Origin: an uncultured Chloroflexota bacterium
GTDB lineage: Bacteria > Chloroflexota > Anaerolineae > B4-G1 > DUEL01
Assembly (NCBI GenBank): GCA_937138275.1
Contig: CAKZOY010000521.1
Span: 1 to 10,004 of the forward strand
Direction: 5' to 3'
Length of the DNA stretch: 10,004 nucleotides
The position numbers and the translations under genes were made by a program. Shown piece by piece: positions 1 through 5,597 of the stretch (position 1 is its first letter; each line of letters begins with the position of its first letter). The notes under the pieces are model-generated. The model ran no database searches, was not told where the DNA came from, and saw nothing but the letters and a program-made list of their open reading frames with translations.

Positions 1-19
1 CCGCCCTCAGCCCCAGGCA

Positions 20-856
20 TCACGGGAAAAGTTGCACGCGGTCCCCGGCCCGGAGTCCCAACTGTTCCGCCGCGCTGCCCTCCCGGACGGCGATCTCCAG
101 AAACCCATGGCTGCCGATGAGGGCCAGAGGGCTGCCGGAGGGAACCTCTCCATACGTCCGGCGGACCCCCTGCAGTTCCAGCCCCGCCGCGACGACGCGC
201 GCGGCCGCGGCGGGAAACGCGCGCCGCAGACGCGCGGCCGATGTCCGGAAGGCCGGGACCAGCACCAGATGGTCTTTCTCCCACCAGAAGCGCCCGATGC
301 TGGTGGTCAGGTTGCCGAAACGGTCGGCGTAGAGTATTTCCCCCTCCAGCCAGCGGTCCCCCATTTCCAGACGGGGGAGGGGAAGTCCCTTCAGGTCGGC
401 GACCGGCGGGCCCAGTGTCTCCAGCGGCGCCCCTGCGGCCAGATGGGCCGCGGTCGGGGCGAAGATGTCTCGGCCGTGGAAGGTGAAACTCGGGCGCGGC
501 AGCCAGTAGGCGGGGTTGCGGAGTTCCACCGCCGCCCACTGGGGGACCTCGGCCAGGACGTAGGAGAAGAGGCCGTTATCCGGCCCGACGAACGTCCCCA
601 CGGGGGTACGGACCGCCAGCGGCCTGCGCTCCGTCCCCACGCCGGGGTCCACCACGGCCAGGTGAACGGTGTCGGGCGGGAAGAAGGGGGCAGCACTGCT
701 CAGGAGTAGGGCGGCCCGCCGGACGTCCTGCGGCGGAATCTGATGGGTGAGGTCCACCAGGCGGATGTTCGGCGCGATGGACAGGATGACCCCCTTCATC
801 ACACCGACGTATTCGTCTTCGGTGCCGAAGTCGGTCAGTAAAGTGAGGATGGGCAT
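20..856 (-). CDS. S-adenosylmethionine hydrolase (SAM hydroxide adenosyltransferase, DUF62 family)
   Basis: A 278-residue protein of the family that includes SAM hydrolases and the related fluorinase/chlorinase. Characterised DUF62 hydrolases split SAM to adenosine and methionine using an activated water; the cellular purpose is unsettled. Visible family motifs: LTDFGTEDEYVGVMKGVI at residues 7-24, VVDPGVG at 68-74, FVGPDNGLFSYVL at 89-101, FHGRDIFAP at 126-134, and the C-terminal-domain motif DRFGNLTTSI at 178-187. Asp70, Arg77 (or Arg78) and His127 match in spacing the conserved Asp-Arg-His set of the hydrolases, so hydrolysis is favoured over halogenation. The length is normal. The ATG at 856 was chosen because the protein homology begins there and a good promoter ends 8 bp before it. 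A GTG at 1042 would add 62 residues encoded by a repeat. It lies downstream of hom-lysC-asd on the same strand but has its own promoter. Confidence in the family is high; in the exact reaction, moderate. Confidence 0.93.
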   Translation of the reverse strand: MPILTLLTDFGTEDEYVGVMKGVILSIAPNIRLVDLTHQIPPQDVRRAALLLSSAAPFFPPDTVHLAVVDPGVGTERRPLAVRTPVGTFVGPDNGLFSYVLAEVPQWAAVELRNPAYWLPRPSFTFHGRDIFAPTAAHLAAGAPLETLGPPVADLKGLPLPRLEMGDRWLEGEILYADRFGNLTTSIGRFWWEKDHLVLVPAFRTSAARLRRAFPAAAARVVAAGLELQGVRRTYGEVPSGSPLALIGSHGFLEIAVREGSAAEQLGLRAGDRVQLFP

Positions 857-858
857 CA

Positions 859-1055
859 GGGAGTATTTTACCTGAACGTGGTAAGACGTCAAATTGGGGA
901 TGGAGTGGGGCTTGCGCAGCAATTCGCCCCGCACGGGAAAGGGGTGGGGTGTGGGGTTTGTGGGGGCGACGAAGCCGCCCCCACAAACCCCACTTCCCCT
1001 TATATTGCGGGCATGTTGCTCCCCGAAAGGGATTTGCTGCACAAGCCCGGGGTAC
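859..1055. repeat. Dispersed repeat copy 1: promoter plus 141-bp MITE-like element
   Basis: About 197 bp nearly identical to 4908-5105, in the same orientation. Inside it is a 141-bp unit (908-1048) bounded by 15-bp terminal inverted repeats: GGGCTTGCGCAGCAA at 908-922 and TTGCTGCACAAGCCC at 1034-1048, which pair at 14 of 15 positions. The centre is a 43-nt palindrome (951-993) with 20-bp arms, one A-C mismatch, and a GAA loop. The flank at 859-907 carries the minus-strand promoter. The copy fills almost the whole gap between asd and the SAM hydrolase gene. No protein is encoded. It resembles a non-autonomous miniature element, but no target-site duplication is obvious, so that label is inferred. 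The palindrome could also stop or stabilise asd transcripts, although it has no T-tract. Confidence 0.8.
865..892 (-). promoter_or_regulatory. Sigma70-type promoter for the SAM hydrolase gene
   Basis: On the minus strand TTGACG (887-892) and TAAAAT (865-870) each match the -35 and -10 consensus at 5 of 6 positions, with a 16-bp spacer. The expected transcription start is at 856-858, essentially the A of the ATG at 856, so the mRNA would be leaderless; no Shine-Dalgarno sequence lies before the ATG. Both hexamers and the spacing are fully preserved in the second copy of the repeat at 4914-4941, while the spacer bases differ at several positions, which supports function. Confidence 0.6.
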
Positions 1056-1076
1056 GATCCGCCCCCGGCGCTCCCC

Positions 1077-2165
1077 TTATCCCAGATACCCCTTCGCCTG
1101 GAGCAGTTCCGCGATCAGGATCGCGCCGCCGGCCGCGCCGCGGACGGTGTTATGCGAAAGGGCCACAAAGCGTATATCCAGCACCGGACACGGGCGCAGT
1201 CGCCCGATGGTGATCGCCATCCCACGACCGGCGTCCCGATCCCGGCGCGGCTGCGGACGGTTCGCTTCGTCCCGGTAAATGAGCATCGGTTGGGGCGCGG
1301 AGGGCAATCCCAGTTCCTGCGGCTCGGCCCGGAACTCCTGCCAGATCCGGATGATTTCGTCCAGCGGCGGCTTTCGGCCCCCGAACTTGAGGCTCACGCA
1401 GGCCAGATGGCCGTTTATCGTCGGGACCCGGTTGCAGTGGGCCGAAATCTGAAGCGAGTCATTCAGGATGATCTTCCCATCCCGCACCGTTCCCAGGATT
1501 TTGCGCGGCTCCTGTTCGCTCTTTTCTTCCTCACCGGGGATGAAGGGGATAAGGTTGTCAATCATATCTATAGAGGCCGGTCCCGGGTAGCCGGCGCCGG
1601 AAACCGCCTGCATGGTGGTGACGATGAGGCTTTCCACCGCATACCCGGCCCGTATCAACGCATAGATTGGCGGCAGATAACTCTGCAGACTGCAATTGGG
1701 CTTGACGACGATCAGTCCTTTCTGCCAACCGCGCCGTTTCCGTTGCAGGGGGATCACGTCCAGATGGTGGGGGTTGACCTCGGGAATCACCATGGGCACA
1801 TCTTCCGTCCAGCGGTGTGCCGAATTGTTGGAGACGACGGCGAGACCGCTTGCGGCGTACTGCTCTTCCAGGTTGCGGACGGCTTGTTTGTCCATCTCTA
1901 CGGCCGAGAACACCAGGTCGCATCGGGCCCGGGCGGTTGCTATGTCACTGGCGTCGCCGACGGTCAGGTCCCGGACCGCCTCCGGAATCTCCTCATCCAT
2001 CACCCAGCGCCCCGCCACTGCGTCGGCATACCGCTTGCCCGCGGACTGGGGCGACGCGGCCACATAGGTCACTTCAAACCAGGGATGACGCGCCAGCATC
2101 TGGATGTAATTCTGACCGACCATGCCGGTCGCGCCGATGACGCCCGTTTTGATTCTACCCGGCAT
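1077..2165 (-). CDS. asd: Aspartate-semialdehyde dehydrogenase (archaeal/fungal-type)
   Basis: Reduces aspartyl-4-phosphate to aspartate semialdehyde with NADPH, the branch-point step for lysine, threonine and methionine. The 362 residues have the usual family length. Residues 8-18 hold the nucleotide-binding GVIGATGMVGQ; PNCSLQ at 156-161 carries the catalytic nucleophile Cys158; SGAGYPGP at 189-196 and SEQEPRKILG at 216-225 follow; SAHCNRVPT at 241-249 supplies the catalytic His243; and SHNTVRGAAGG lies near the C-terminus. SNNSAHR at 112-118 and the overall layout point to the archaeal/fungal subclass and not the E. coli type. The ATG overlaps the end of lysC by 11 nt and has a full Shine-Dalgarno sequence inside lysC, so translation is coupled. 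It is the last gene of hom-lysC-asd. Confidence 0.96.
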   Translation of the reverse strand: MPGRIKTGVIGATGMVGQNYIQMLARHPWFEVTYVAASPQSAGKRYADAVAGRWVMDEEIPEAVRDLTVGDASDIATARARCDLVFSAVEMDKQAVRNLEEQYAASGLAVVSNNSAHRWTEDVPMVIPEVNPHHLDVIPLQRKRRGWQKGLIVVKPNCSLQSYLPPIYALIRAGYAVESLIVTTMQAVSGAGYPGPASIDMIDNLIPFIPGEEEKSEQEPRKILGTVRDGKIILNDSLQISAHCNRVPTINGHLACVSLKFGGRKPPLDEIIRIWQEFRAEPQELGLPSAPQPMLIYRDEANRPQPRRDRDAGRGMAITIGRLRPCPVLDIRFVALSHNTVRGAAGGAILIAELLQAKGYLG

Positions 2166-3564
2166 TTAGAATGACCTCCTTATGAATCTCCCGCACGGCG
2201 TTGACGGCGTCCTTCGCGTCTACCACCATAGAGATGCTGCACTCCGACGAACCCTGGGCAATGGCGATGATGTTGATGCCTGCCTGTCCCAGCGCGCCGA
2301 AGACGCGCGCGGCGACACCGGGGGTATCGCGCAACCCGGTACCCACGGCCGTTATGATGACCACATCATCCCGCGACCAAATACGGTCAATATCGCCCCG
2401 GACCAGTTCGCGGGCCATTTCCTCCTCAAGGGCGCGGATCACCGCGGGCGCTCCGTCGGCCGGGATGACGAAGCAGATGGACTGCTCTGACGAAGCCTGC
2501 GAGATCATCAGTACGTTGACGCCCTGTTGCGCCACGGCGGAGAACGTGCGCGCAGCGATCCCCGGTACGCCGATCATCCCCCGCCCCTCCACTGTTACTA
2601 TACTCATACCCTGGATGGCGGTGACGGCCTTGATCCTTCCGGCAGTCCCCACGGACGTGCGTACAATACGGGTACCGGGATGGGTGGGGTTGAATGTGTT
2701 CTTGACCCATAGGGGGATATCCCGCTGGACAACCGGCAGGACGGTTTTGGGGTGCAGTACTTTGGCACCGAAGTAGGCCAGTTCGCTCACTTCGGTGTAG
2801 GAGAGGGTGGAGATGACGCGCGCTTCCGGGACGATGCGCGGATCGGCCGTCATCACGCCATCCACATCGGTCCATATCCAGACTTCGTCCGCGTCGGTGC
2901 AGTCGGCCAGGATGGCCGCGGAGTAGTCGCTACCGCCGCGTCCCAGCGTCGTTATCGCGCCCTTTTCCGTTGCGCCGATAAAGCCGGTGACGATGGGGAC
3001 AACACCGGCGTCCATCAGCGGTATCAGTCGGGTCTGCACCCGCGCGCGGGTTTTGTCCATCAGGGGCGCGGCGTTCTGATAGTTCTCGTCGGTGACGATC
3101 AGTTCCGTGGTATCCACCGCTTCACTCTTTAAACCCCGACCGCGCAGCACGGCAGCGATGATTCGGGCGCTGAGGCGCTCACCCAGGCTGGCGATGGCAT
3201 CCATCGCGCGGGGGGTTGCTTCCCCCAGGATGTGGATGCTGTGGCAGAAAGCGGCCAATCCGTCCAGCAGGCGATCTATGGTCGCCAGCAACTCCGCTCG
3301 TTCCCTTTCCGGCACCGTTGCCTCTACGACCTGGTAATGGTGAGCGCGCAGGTCGGCGATCACGGCCCGGTAGGTCTCGTCGTCGCCGTTGACGGCAGCG
3401 CGGCTGCTCCGGATCAGCGCATCGGTCACGCCGCTCATCGCCGATACCACCACTGCCAGGCGGTTCCATCGGCCCGCCTGCTCCATCACGATGTTTGCCA
3501 TCTGGTGGATGGCCTCCACACTGCCGACCGAGGTACCGCCGAATTTCATCACCAGGGTTCCCAT
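2155..3564 (-). CDS. lysC: Aspartate kinase, ThrA-like, with two ACT domains
   Basis: Phosphorylates aspartate to aspartyl-4-phosphate, the committed step of the aspartate family. The kinase domain (about 1-300) shows KFGGTSVG at 7-14, the substrate-side SAMSG at 41-45, TLGRGGSDYSAA at 206-217 and WTDVDGVMTADPR at 231-243. Two ACT domains follow, roughly 318-392 and 402-469, marked by QASSEQSICFVI and IAQGSSECSISMVV; in this family they bind an allosteric amino acid, usually threonine or lysine. These motifs are closest to the kinase half of bifunctional ThrA/MetL, but the protein stops after ACT2 at 469 residues and the homoserine dehydrogenase half is a separate upstream gene. The start is fixed by GGGAGGTG 5 nt before the ATG. 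It lies 50 bp after hom and overlaps asd. The effector cannot be read from the sequence. Confidence 0.96.
   Translation of the reverse strand: MGTLVMKFGGTSVGSVEAIHQMANIVMEQAGRWNRLAVVVSAMSGVTDALIRSSRAAVNGDDETYRAVIADLRAHHYQVVEATVPERERAELLATIDRLLDGLAAFCHSIHILGEATPRAMDAIASLGERLSARIIAAVLRGRGLKSEAVDTTELIVTDENYQNAAPLMDKTRARVQTRLIPLMDAGVVPIVTGFIGATEKGAITTLGRGGSDYSAAILADCTDADEVWIWTDVDGVMTADPRIVPEARVISTLSYTEVSELAYFGAKVLHPKTVLPVVQRDIPLWVKNTFNPTHPGTRIVRTSVGTAGRIKAVTAIQGMSIVTVEGRGMIGVPGIAARTFSAVAQQGVNVLMISQASSEQSICFVIPADGAPAVIRALEEEMARELVRGDIDRIWSRDDVVIITAVGTGLRDTPGVAARVFGALGQAGINIIAIAQGSSECSISMVVDAKDAVNAVREIHKEVILNAG
2174..2181 (-). promoter_or_regulatory. Ribosome binding site of asd, embedded in lysC
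   Basis: Reading the minus strand, AAGGAGGT lies 8 nt before the asd ATG at 2165, within the last codons of lysC (Lys-Glu-Val). It is a full anti-SD match and fixes the asd start in an 11-nt gene overlap, a typical arrangement for coupled translation of two enzymes that catalyse consecutive steps. Confidence 0.85.
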
Positions 3565-3614
3565 GTCGCACCTCCCATGGTCTCGGGGGACGCGGCGGGC
3601 GAGCCGCGCGCCCC

Positions 3615-4691
3615 TTATCGGGTGCCCGCCAGTCTCCCCAGTTCAACGATGTCTCCCAGCACGCCCGCCGCGGTTACCTCTGGCCCGGCGCCTGGGCCGG
3701 AGATGGTCAGGGGCAAGAACTGGTAGCGCGCGGTGTACAGGGAGATGTGATTGGCTGGCCCGTGCAGCGCGCCCAGAGGGCTCTCTTTCGGCACCGCGGC
3801 CAGCCCGACCGTGCCCCCTTGCGGCCCCACCCGGGCCATATAGCGCAGCACCTGGCCTTCCGCTTCGGCCTTTCTGACGCGCGCACGGTACTCCGCATCC
3901 AGCGCGGGGAGCGCCGCCATAAACTCGTCTACCGGAACATCGGCCAGTGATGCGGGGTACAGGGGCTCTATGCACAGGTCACTTTCTTCCAGAGGCCAGC
4001 CCGCGGTGCGCGCCAGAATGAGTGCCTTGCGCGCCACGTCTTTGCCGCTGAGGTCATCGCGCGGGTTCGGTTCGGTGTAACCGAGGGCGCGAGCCTGGGC
4101 AACGGCAGTAGAGTAGGGGGCCCCGCGCTCCAGTTCGGCGCACAGGTAGTTCAGCGTGCCGCTCATGCAGCCCTCAATGTGTGTGATTTCATCGCCGGTA
4201 TCCAGCAGGTAACGGAGGGCAGCGATCACCGGAAGGCCCGCCCCCACGGTGACCTCGTACCGCAGGCGTGGATATTCGTAGAACGGTCGGGCCTCCGCCC
4301 ACGGCGCAGCCAGTGGAATCTTATTCGCCAGCACGATCCCGCAGCCCCGCTCCATCGCCGCATGCAGGAAGGGGACGGTGAGGGGGGATGCCGTCAGGTC
4401 CACCACGATAGCGTCCGGGCGTAGTGTGGCAGGAAGGTCGCCAGGGGAGCGTACACCGATCATATCTCCGAGTTTACCGCCGCGGCCGACCATTTCTAAG
4501 GCCGTCCGCAGGGTCTCTTCCGGCAGGCCATCCGCGTCGTAGAGCAGCCCGCTTGTGGTCGCCAGGGCGATAGGGGCAAGGTAGAGGCTGGTGCGGTCGG
4601 CGATGCGCCGACGCGTTTCTATAATCTGGCGCAGCAGTGCCTGGCCCACGTTGCCAAGACCCAGCACGATCAGAGGGAGTTTACCGGACAT
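3615..4691 (-). CDS. hom: Homoserine dehydrogenase, short form without ACT domain
   Basis: Reduces aspartate semialdehyde to homoserine, the entry to threonine and methionine. Numbered from the ATG at 4691 (358 aa): dinucleotide-binding GLGNVG at 11-16, ANK at 122-124, GAGLPVI at 150-156, EGCMSGTLNYL at 173-183, and DDLSGKDVARK at 212-222 with the expected catalytic Asp218 and Lys222. The C-terminus reads GPGAGPEVTAAGVLGDI and ends without an ACT domain, so feedback control would have to act elsewhere (LysC, transcription). Motif wording and length match the dehydrogenase half of ThrA/MetL. A GTG at 4703 would add 4 residues, but GAGAGGTG ends about 3 nt before the ATG at 4691 and would lie inside that longer version, so the ATG is preferred. 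It is the first gene of hom-lysC-asd, with a leader of about 215 nt. Confidence 0.95.
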   Translation of the reverse strand: MSGKLPLIVLGLGNVGQALLRQIIETRRRIADRTSLYLAPIALATTSGLLYDADGLPEETLRTALEMVGRGGKLGDMIGVRSPGDLPATLRPDAIVVDLTASPLTVPFLHAAMERGCGIVLANKIPLAAPWAEARPFYEYPRLRYEVTVGAGLPVIAALRYLLDTGDEITHIEGCMSGTLNYLCAELERGAPYSTAVAQARALGYTEPNPRDDLSGKDVARKALILARTAGWPLEESDLCIEPLYPASLADVPVDEFMAALPALDAEYRARVRKAEAEGQVLRYMARVGPQGGTVGLAAVPKESPLGALHGPANHISLYTARYQFLPLTISGPGAGPEVTAAGVLGDIVELGRLAGTR

Positions 4692-4716
4692 CGCACCTCT
4701 CACAGTTTGGTCTCTG

Positions 4717-4771
4717 GTAACTATTCAGCCAGCGGTTGCAATCGCTGAAGGACAATAGCCTGAACAGTTAC
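4717..4771. repeat. Short palindromic element bounded by GTAACTnTTCAG inverted repeats
   Basis: GTAACTATTCAGCC (4717-4730) and GCCTGAACAGTTAC (4758-4771) are inverted repeats matching at 12 of 14 positions. The interior includes AGCGGTTGCAATCGCT, itself a hairpin. The same outer sequence and the AGCGGTT core recur at 5403-5554, so this is a small member of a dispersed family. It sits within the hom leader, 26 bp before the ATG. Confidence 0.6.
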
Positions 4772-4790
4772 GGTTTCTGCGGGGTATATG

Positions 4791-4812
4791 AAAACTCCCC
4801 CGGGTAGGGGAG
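4791..4812 (-). terminator. Terminator-like hairpin in the hom leader (possible attenuator)
   Basis: On the minus strand CTCCCC (4812-4807) pairs with GGGGAG (4800-4795) around a 6-nt loop, followed by TTTTC. The T-tract is short, so strength is uncertain. It lies about 100 nt before the hom ATG and inside the predicted transcript, so it would act as an attenuator and not as the end of a gene. Confidence 0.4.
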
Positions 4813-4907
4813 AGGCCATCATCGGGTCCGAAAAACGTCTCCACCGGCGTACGGGCTGCCTGCACAACTGCCGTTCCGCCGCGCCGGGGTTCACCGCCGC
4901 CAGATTG

Positions 4908-5105
4908 GGGAGTATTTTACCCGAATGTGGCAGGACGTCAAATGGGGAAGTGGGTACGGGCTTGCGCAGCAATTCGCCCCGCATGGGAAAGGGGTGGGGT
5001 GTGGGGTTTGTGGGGGCGGCAAAGCCGCCCCCACAAACCCCACTTTCCCTTATCTCGCGGGCATGTTGCTCCCCGAAAGGGATTTGCTGCACCAGCCCTG
5101 GGTAC
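4908..5105. repeat. Dispersed repeat copy 2: promoter plus 141-bp MITE-like element
   Basis: About 198 bp matching 859-1055 in the same orientation. The inner 141-bp unit (4958-5098) has terminal repeats GGGCTTGCGCAGCAA (4958-4972) and TTGCTGCACCAGCCC (5084-5098). Its central palindrome (5001-5043) has perfect 20-bp arms with an AAA loop; the A-C mismatch of copy 1 is a G-C pair here. The flank at 4908-4957 holds the promoter of the hom operon. No coding capacity of its own is credible. Confidence 0.8.
4914..4941 (-). promoter_or_regulatory. Sigma70-type promoter for hom-lysC-asd
   Basis: Minus-strand TTGACG (4936-4941), a 16-bp spacer and TAAAAT (4914-4919) are the same hexamers and spacing as the promoter at 865-892. 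The predicted start is near 4906, giving a leader of about 215 nt before the hom ATG at 4691. The conservation of both hexamers between the two copies, against several changes in the spacer, supports it. Confidence 0.55.
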
Positions 5106-5110
5106 AGGGA

Positions 5111-5169
5111 ACTCTCTATCCGTTTCGGACGTCCAGAGAGTAGTACGCAGGGGGTTGTTCGTGCCTGCG
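5111..5169. other. Two small stem-loops in the spacer
   Basis: ACTCTCT (5111-5117) pairs with AGAGAGT (5135-5141), with CCG/CGG inside. CGCAGG (5146-5151) pairs with CCTGCG (5164-5169) around a 12-nt loop. Neither is followed by a T-tract on either strand. They belong to the hairpin-dense gene-free stretch; no function is apparent. Confidence 0.4.
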
Positions 5170-5197
5170 GTTCGCTTAATTTCAGGCCAGTAAGGGG

Positions 5198-5250
5198 GAG
5201 TTGGGGTTTGCGGGGCGGCGGCGAAGCCGCCGCCCCGCAAAACCCAACTC
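5198..5250. repeat. Long GC-rich palindrome, 25-bp arms, GAA loop
   Basis: Arms 5198-5222 and 5226-5250 match at 24 of 25 positions around the loop GAA (5223-5225). The apex GCGAAGC is the well-known ultra-stable DNA mini-hairpin. The flanks GGGGGAG and CTCCCCC (5194-5200, 5253-5259) extend the pairing across a small bulge. The outer sequence TTGGGGTTTGCGGGGC resembles the other GAA-loop palindromes in this window. No T-tract follows on either strand, so an intrinsic terminator is unlikely. Confidence 0.75.
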
Positions 5251-5257
5251 TTCTCCC

Positions 5258-5290
5258 CCTCCCCGTTGCGGCGTTCGCCGCACGGGGAGG
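5258..5290. repeat. Palindrome CCTCCCCGT...ACGGGGAGG
   Basis: CCTCCCCGTTGCGGCG pairs with CGCCGCACGGGGAGG, with a single bulged T and a TT loop. It follows the 5198-5250 palindrome by 7 bp and precedes another hairpin by 1 bp, forming a chain of adjacent stem-loops. Confidence 0.6.
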
Positions 5291-5291
5291 A

Positions 5292-5316
5292 AAGGGCAAG
5301 GACAAGCCTTGCCCTT
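5292..5316. repeat. Short perfect palindrome AAGGGCAAGG / CCTTGCCCTT
   Basis: Perfect 10-bp arms (5292-5301 and 5307-5316) around a 5-nt loop. It is the third hairpin in the chain between 5198 and 5364 and has no T-tract. Confidence 0.6.
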
Positions 5317-5319
5317 ACA

Positions 5320-5364
5320 GGGGTTTCGGGGCGGGCGGCCGAAGGCCGCCCGCCCCGAAACCCC
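5320..5364. repeat. Long GC-rich palindrome, perfect 21-bp arms, GAA loop
   Basis: Arms 5320-5340 and 5344-5364 are perfectly complementary around GAA (5341-5343). It opens with GGGGTTTCGGGGC, matching the pattern GGGGTTTnnGGGGC of the palindrome at 5198-5250 and similar to 951-993, 5001-5043 and 7978-8018. No T-tract follows. Confidence 0.75.
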
Positions 5365-5402
5365 GCTGCCCGCCATAGTGGGTTCTGCCCGCAAAAATAG
5401 AC

Positions 5403-5554
5403 GTAACTGTTCAGCCCAGCGGTTAAAACCGCGGGCTGAAAGGGCGCTTCGCGCCGGGCGACCGCCTGCGCGGTCGCCGGAAAGCGTCCACGAAGGTAGA
5501 CGCCCGGCTGAAAGCCCCCCAGGGGTGATTTTAATCGCCAGGGCTGAAAATTAC
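5403..5554. repeat. 152-bp hairpin-rich element with GTAACTGTTCAGCCC-type terminal inverted repeats
   Basis: GTAACTGTTCAGCCC (5403-5417) and GGGCTGAAAATTAC (5541-5554) are imperfect inverted repeats at the ends. Inside are consecutive hairpins: AGCGGTTAAAACCGC (5419-5433), GGCGCTTCGCGCC (5443-5455), GGCGACCGCCTGCGCGGTCG (5457-5476, pairing into the bases just after), GCGTC...GACGC (5484-5503) and GGTGATTTTAATCGCC (5524-5539). The left half matches the smaller element at 4717-4771. It ends 43 bp before the VIT/VWA gene and so is probably part of its upstream region. No protein is encoded. It could be a mobile miniature element or a structured RNA; the sequence alone does not decide. Confidence 0.6.
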
Positions 5555-5597
5555 AAATAGAGTTGACTAACCAGTAGACCTTGATGGAGGAGATGCG

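Larger units (their letters stand above)
4692..4906 (-). promoter_or_regulatory. Structured 5' leader of the hom-lysC-asd operon
   Basis: If transcription starts near 4906, as the promoter at 4914-4941 predicts, the mRNA has about 215 untranslated nt. In transcript order it holds a stem with arms at 4880-4871 and 4854-4846 (GGCG/CGCC and ACGG/CCGT around a small bulge), a terminator-like hairpin at 4812-4795 followed by UUUU, and a palindromic element at 4771-4717 just before the hom ribosome site. An in-frame GTG reading of the leader shows no run of threonine, isoleucine, lysine or methionine codons, so classical leader-peptide attenuation is not supported. No lysine, T-box or cobalamin riboswitch core was recognised. 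Regulation by this leader is inferred. Confidence 0.4.

Noticed and set aside
857..1042. N-terminal extension of the SAM hydrolase from GTG at 1042
   Set aside because: The extra 62 residues are encoded by the dispersed repeat and promoter and fall outside the family; homology starts at the ATG at 856.
894..2174. A 426-codon plus-strand frame over asd
   Set aside because: It is antisense to asd, whose motifs and ribosome site are unambiguous; the antisense product has no recognisable domain.
4820..4846. SAM-I riboswitch-like words (GGTGGAG and CCCGATGA on the minus strand)
   Set aside because: The spacing differs, the conserved GGCAACC-type segment and the remaining helices are missing, so the resemblance looks fortuitous.
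937..5098. Open frames inside both repeat copies on the minus strand encoding similar peptides (QQIPFGEQHAR...)
   Set aside because: The similarity follows from nucleotide identity of the repeats; the frame crosses the palindrome and has no ribosome site or domain.
5198..5364. Hairpin series as a CRISPR array
   Set aside because: The units are individual palindromes of different sequence with no regular repeat-spacer spacing and no cas genes nearby.
5563..5568. TTGACT as a -35 box for the VIT/VWA gene
   Set aside because: The matching -10 position falls on the ribosome binding site and has no TATAAT-like sequence; no convincing promoter was found for this gene.
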